Shown here piece after piece: positions 6,402 to 9,471 of a stretch of DNA of 9,471 nt. Made by a program: the position numbers and the translations under genes. Position 1 is the stretch's first letter; the number at the start of each line of letters is the position of its first letter. The notes below the pieces were generated by a model. It did not search any database. It worked only from the letters and a program-made list of their open reading frames with translations, and was not told the origin of the DNA. This stretch comes from an uncultured Collinsella sp. (lineage in GTDB: Bacteria; Actinomycetota; Coriobacteriia; Coriobacteriales; Coriobacteriaceae), in contig CABURR010000069.1 in NCBI GenBank assembly GCA_902493985.1, positions 1-9,471 of the forward strand, written 5' to 3'.

Positions 6402-6458
6402 GTCTCGATTTGTAACAGGTAGACGGTCAAAAGCGGGCTACGTGTTACAGATTTAGAT
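6402..6458. repeat. 57-bp hairpin repeat, copy 5
   Basis: The arms are 6402-6417 (GTCTCGATTTGTAACA) and 6443-6458 (TGTTACAGATTTAGAT). They pair at 12 of 16 positions, plus three plus-strand wobbles. The centre has GTAG facing CTAC, extending the stem; copies 4 and 6 have a C-G pair where this copy has G-C. Confidence 0.88.
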
Positions 6459-6482
6459 TCTTCGGAAAGAGCAATCCTGTTC

Positions 6483-6539
6483 GTCTCAATCTGTAACAGC
6501 TAGGACCAAAAAACTCGGCTAGATGTTACAGATCGAGAC
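6483..6539. repeat. 57-bp hairpin repeat, copy 6
   Basis: The arms are 6483-6498 (GTCTCAATCTGTAACA) and 6524-6539 (TGTTACAGATCGAGAC). They pair at 15 of 16 positions. The centre has CTAG facing CTAG and is almost the same as in copy 4. Confidence 0.9.
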
Positions 6540-6559
6540 AAACGGCTCCCGACCAGCCC

Positions 6560-6608
6560 AAAAACAAAAAGACCGGGGGCGGCGCGCCGTGTGACGTGCC
6601 GCCCCCGG
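6560..6608 (-). terminator. Rho-independent terminator of the second operon
   Basis: A perfect 11-bp GC stem (6573-6583 CCGGGGGCGGC with 6598-6608) is followed on the minus strand by TTTTTGTTTTTG (6570-6559). It starts 46 nt past the GH1 stop codon. It has no T run on the plus strand, so it works mainly for the minus-strand operon. Confidence 0.93.
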
Positions 6609-6654
6609 CTGAGAAATGGGGACAGGTTGTGTGAGCGGGCAACCCCGCCAGCCA

Positions 6655-8094
6655 CTAGTCCAGACGACGGGTCTGCGCCACGTGCTTGTACCAGTAGGCG
6701 CTTGCCTTGGGCGTGCGCTTCTGGGTTTCAAAGTCAACGTAAAAGAAGCCGTAACGCTTGTTGTAGCCATTGGTCCAGGAGAACTGATCCTGCAGGCTCC
6801 ACAGGAAGTAGCCGCCCACGTTGACGCCCACCTCCATGGCCTTGAGCAGCCAACGCAGGTGCTGCTCGATGTAGTCGATGCGCGGCTGGTCGTCCACAAA
6901 ACCGTCCTTGTAGGGGTCCTTGTAGCCCATGCCGTTCTCGGTGATGAAAATCTGCTTGTAGTTGGGGTAGCGCTGCTTAATGTAGACGAGCAGATCGAAC
7001 AGGCCCTCGGGATAGATGATCCAGTCCCAGTCGGTGGTGGGGATGCCAGGCTTGTTCACATGCTCGCCAATACCCTTAACGCGCCAGCGGCCAGTGCCCT
7101 TCTCGCCCGTACCGTTGTGGTGCAGGTCGTTCTCGCCGTCGTAAGCCTTCAAGAAGCGGCACTGGTAGTTGTTAACGCCCAGGTAGTCGTTGTAGAGCGC
7201 GGCCTCGCGCATGATTTCCAGATCCTCGTCTAGGATCTCGATGGTGCCGCCCGAGACGGCAGCCAGGCGGTTGGCGCACTCGAGGGTGTCGGGCGCATAG
7301 TCGCCGCGGAAGGTGGCGTCGAGCAAGAACTGGTTTTGCAGCACGTGCTCGTTGTTGGCGGCTTTGATGTCGGCGGGGTCGTTCTCGTTGAGCGGGTACT
7401 TAAACTCCAGCGACTGGATGACGCCGATTTTGCCCTTAAAGCCGCCGTTGTGGAAGGCCAGCACGGCCTTGGCGTGGGCGAGCATCATGTTGTGCTCGCA
7501 CTGGAAGGCCTCGGCCAGATGCGCCTTGACGCCACCGGGGAAGGTGCCCTCGATGTAGGTGTTGGAGGCGTCGGCCCAGATCTCGTTAAAGGTGAACCAG
7601 TAGGTCACCTGGTCGGCGTACTCCTTAAAGCAGAAGGTGGCAAAGTCCACAAAGGCGTCGATGGTCTCGCGGTTGAGGAAGTCGCCCTTCTCAAAGAGGG
7701 GAAGCGGCGTGTCAAAGTGATGCAGCGTGACGAACGGCTCAACGTGGTGCTTGTGGCACTCGGCGAAGAGATCGTGGTAGAACTGGACGCCCTCGGGGTT
7801 GATTTCGCCGGTGCCGTTGGGGAAGATGCGGCTCCAGGCGATGGAGAGGCGAATGCCGTTGATGCCGAACTCCTCGCACAGCTCCAGGTCGACGGGGTAC
7901 TGGTTGTAGAAGTCCGAAGCGGGATCGGGGGAGAAGCGCCCCTGAGCCTCCAGAAAGTCGTCCCAGGCAACCTTGCCCTTACCGTGAGTGCGGGTCTCGC
8001 CCTCTACCTGGTAGGCAGCGGTGGCGCCGCCAAAGACAAAGTCCTCGGGAAACTGCGCGGGCGGGTTGGTGACGCTAGCAGGATTAACGGACAT
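6655..8094 (-). CDS. lacG: GH1 6-phospho-beta-galactosidase-like enzyme 2
   Basis: A 479-residue cytoplasmic GH1 enzyme, paralogous to the one at 3566-5008. The acid/base is E171 (WFTFNE) and the nucleophile is E386 (FITENG). The phosphate loop WSLQDQFSWTNGYNKRYG gives S439, K446 and Y448, with the galacto-type Trp at W440. The segments HNGTGEKGT, TDWDWIIYPEGL and YKKHVAQT-like C-terminus (YWYKHVAQT) closely resemble LacG as I remember it. It would hydrolyse a 6-phosphorylated beta-galactoside supplied by the EIICB encoded just upstream on the same strand (66 nt gap with a hairpin). The ribosome site is weak, only GGAT about 6 nt before the ATG, and no better start is seen. The gene ends in a strong terminator. 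Substrate preference is inferred; a gluco or dual preference cannot be excluded. Confidence 0.93.
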   Translation of the reverse strand: MSVNPASVTNPPAQFPEDFVFGGATAAYQVEGETRTHGKGKVAWDDFLEAQGRFSPDPASDFYNQYPVDLELCEEFGINGIRLSIAWSRIFPNGTGEINPEGVQFYHDLFAECHKHHVEPFVTLHHFDTPLPLFEKGDFLNRETIDAFVDFATFCFKEYADQVTYWFTFNEIWADASNTYIEGTFPGGVKAHLAEAFQCEHNMMLAHAKAVLAFHNGGFKGKIGVIQSLEFKYPLNENDPADIKAANNEHVLQNQFLLDATFRGDYAPDTLECANRLAAVSGGTIEILDEDLEIMREAALYNDYLGVNNYQCRFLKAYDGENDLHHNGTGEKGTGRWRVKGIGEHVNKPGIPTTDWDWIIYPEGLFDLLVYIKQRYPNYKQIFITENGMGYKDPYKDGFVDDQPRIDYIEQHLRWLLKAMEVGVNVGGYFLWSLQDQFSWTNGYNKRYGFFYVDFETQKRTPKASAYWYKHVAQTRRLD

Positions 8095-8118
8095 GATGAT
8101 CCAATCGTCTAAATCGAA

Positions 8119-8150
8119 GGGCCAGCCGGTCTTGGATGGTCGGCTGGCCC
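8119..8150 (-). other. 10-bp GC hairpin between EIICB and GH1 genes
   Basis: GGGCCAGCCG at 8119-8128 pairs perfectly with 8141-8150 across a 12-nt loop. It starts 10 nt past the EIICB stop codon and ends 24 nt before the GH1 start on the minus strand. The following TTCGATTT is a weak U tract. It could be a leaky terminator, a 3' stabiliser for the EIICB message, or a control on GH1 translation, whose ribosome site is poor. Confidence 0.75.
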
Positions 8151-8160
8151 TGGGCGTTAC

Positions 8161-9471
8161 TTACTTCGAAAGTTGCTCACTCACGAAGGCGAGAGACTTG
8201 TCGCCGTTCTGGGAGAGCTCGATGTACTGCTTGCCACGGCAGGCGACGCACTTGTTGCCCACGCGCTCACAGTCCTTCTGCAGGTCGGCCAGGTAGCTTG
8301 CGGCCTGCGGGGCCAGGACGACCAGGTCAAAGTCGGGGAGCATGTCCACGTGGTTGCCATAGGCCTCGGCAGCGGTCTCGAGGTTAATGCCGCGCTCCTT
8401 GGCGGCCTTGGCCAGCGCGTTGGCGAGCAGGCCCGAGGTTCCGCCGCCCTGGCAGAGCACGAGCACGCGCTTGCCGTTGAGGTCGCTGGCGGTCGTTGTC
8501 TCGGCAGCGGGTGCTGCGGAAGCGGCGGGGGAGTCGGCCTTCACGGCCTCGGCAGCAGCGCCGGCGGCAACGCTCTTGGCGTCAGCCTTGCCCTGGAAGG
8601 CATCGTTGAGCTTGGCGGCCTTCTCGGCGTTCTTGGCGGCGAGCTCCTCCTGGGAGATCTCGGCCTCCTCGGCGCACTTCTGGGCGTCATAGGCACGGAA
8701 GAACGGGTAGTACAGAACGAAGTCGACGACCAGGATAAGGGCGAGCATCACAAAAGCGAGCGGCTGGAAGCCCAGGCCCATGATGGTGCCGATGGGGCCG
8801 GGGACGGTCCAAGGCAGGGTGTACATAAAGCCGTTCATGCCCAAGAAGTCGATAAAGATCTTGAGGATCCAGATGTTGGCGATCGGGGCAAAGACAAACG
8901 GGACAAAGAAGACGGGGTTGAGCACGATGGGCGCGGCGAACAGCAGCGGCTCGTTGACGGCAAAGCAGACGGGGACGATGGCGGCCTTACCGACGGCGCG
9001 CATCTCCTGAGACTTGGCCAGGAAGCAGAACATAAAGACCAGGACGAGCGTGGCGCCGGTGCCGCCCATGCAGACGACGAAGTACTGGGCACCCTGGGTC
9101 AGGACAGCGGAAGCGTGCTGGCCGGCCTGGAACGCAGCCAGGTTGTCGGTCATGTTGGCAACGAGAGCGGCGGCGATGGCGGGCTCGACGATCGAGGGGC
9201 CGTGGACGCCCACGAACCAGAAGAGGCTCATGGCGCCGTAGATCACAGCGAGGCCGATGTAGCCATCGGCAGCGGTGAACAGGGGCTGGAACACCTGGAT
9301 GACACCCTGGGCAAAGCAGAAGCCAAAAGCAGCGCGGAAGACGATGTCAAAAACCCAAAAGACGGTGATGCAGACGGAGAAGGGGATGATGTCCTTAAAG
9401 GTCTGCGAGATGTTGGGCGGAACCTGCTCGGGCATCTTGACGGTGATGTTGCGCTTAATGAAGAACTTGTA
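8161..9471 (-). CDS. lacE: PTS lactose/cellobiose-family EIICB permease 2 (partial, N-terminus outside window)
   Basis: The last 436 residues of a fused EIICB permease are visible. The frame is open through 9471. The visible N-terminus (YKFFIKRNITVKMPEQVP) lines up with residue 168 onward of the first EIICB, so about 165-170 residues are missing and the ATG at 9435 is internal. It would import and phosphorylate a disaccharide for the GH1 enzyme encoded downstream. Visible motifs are VHGPS (H90, visible numbering) and NEPLLFAAP (N173), followed by a long Ala/Glu/Lys-rich linker (about 268-330). The EIIB domain has its phosphorylated cysteine at C340 in VLCQGGGTS. Oddly, three further cysteines cluster near the C-terminus (C401, C408, C411), where the paralogue has none. 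It precedes GH1, the reverse of the first operon. Its promoter lies right of the window. Confidence 0.93.
   Translation of the reverse strand, partial: YKFFIKRNITVKMPEQVPPNISQTFKDIIPFSVCITVFWVFDIVFRAAFGFCFAQGVIQVFQPLFTAADGYIGLAVIYGAMSLFWFVGVHGPSIVEPAIAAALVANMTDNLAAFQAGQHASAVLTQGAQYFVVCMGGTGATLVLVFMFCFLAKSQEMRAVGKAAIVPVCFAVNEPLLFAAPIVLNPVFFVPFVFAPIANIWILKIFIDFLGMNGFMYTLPWTVPGPIGTIMGLGFQPLAFVMLALILVVDFVLYYPFFRAYDAQKCAEEAEISQEELAAKNAEKAAKLNDAFQGKADAKSVAAGAAAEAVKADSPAASAAPAAETTTASDLNGKRVLVLCQGGGTSGLLANALAKAAKERGINLETAAEAYGNHVDMLPDFDLVVLAPQAASYLADLQKDCERVGNKCVACRGKQYIELSQNGDKSLAFVSEQLSK

Larger units (their letters stand above)
6402..6539. repeat. Array of two 57-bp hairpin repeats (convergent gap)
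   Basis: Two more units of the family found at 1233-1529 start at 6402 and 6483, a period of 81 bp. They lie in the 267-bp convergent gap between regulator 2 and the second operon. The outer ends, 6396-6417 and 6524-6545, are inverted repeats matching at 21 of 22 positions (from CCGTTTGTCTCG inward), so the pair forms a nested palindrome. As in the first array, it starts within 20 bp of the regulator stop codon and is followed by a terminator. Confidence 0.9.

Noticed and set aside
8105..8115. TCGTCTAAATC, identical to the start of repeat copy 1
   Set aside because: Only 11 bases match, there is no TGTAACA core or partner arm, and it is most likely chance.

Overview
This window looks like a carbohydrate-utilisation island of a high-GC, anaerobic actinobacterium of the class Coriobacteriia (Collinsella-like). 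That placement is inferred from base composition, codon use and the combination of lactose-family PTS permeases, LacG-type glycosidases and LacI regulators. No 16S or marker gene is present to confirm it.

Layout, left to right. (1) 1-213: a control region with a perfect 24-bp LacI-type palindrome at 31-54. (2) 214-1215 (+): LacI-family regulator 1. (3) 1216-1628: a gene-free convergent gap with four 57-bp hairpin repeats and a bidirectional terminator. (4) 5008-1629 (-): an operon of a GH1 phospho-glycosidase (lacG-like) followed by a fused lactose-family PTS EIICB (lacE-like), with a 14-bp hairpin between the genes. (5) 5009-5349: a divergent control region with three copies of ATGAGCACGT and a good promoter. 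(6) 5350-6387 (+): LacI-family regulator 2. (7) 6388-6654: a second convergent gap with two more 57-bp hairpins and a strong minus-strand terminator. (8) From beyond 9471 to 6655 (-): a second operon in the opposite gene order, EIICB (its N-terminal part lies outside the window) then GH1, again with a strong hairpin between the genes.

How the genes work together. Each EIICB would import and phosphorylate a beta-galactoside or related disaccharide. The paired GH1 enzyme would cleave the 6-phosphorylated product in the cytoplasm. The LacI proteins would release their operators when the sugar is present. No EIIA (lacF-type) gene, tagatose-pathway gene or general PTS gene is present, so these must be supplied from elsewhere. 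The two regulators and two operons are paralogous and look like duplicated, diverged modules.

The most unusual item is the set of six 57-bp palindromic repeats. All have exactly the same length (16-bp arm, 25-bp centre, 16-bp arm) and a 79-81 bp period. They occur only in the two convergent gaps immediately downstream of the regulator genes. I do not recognise this family.
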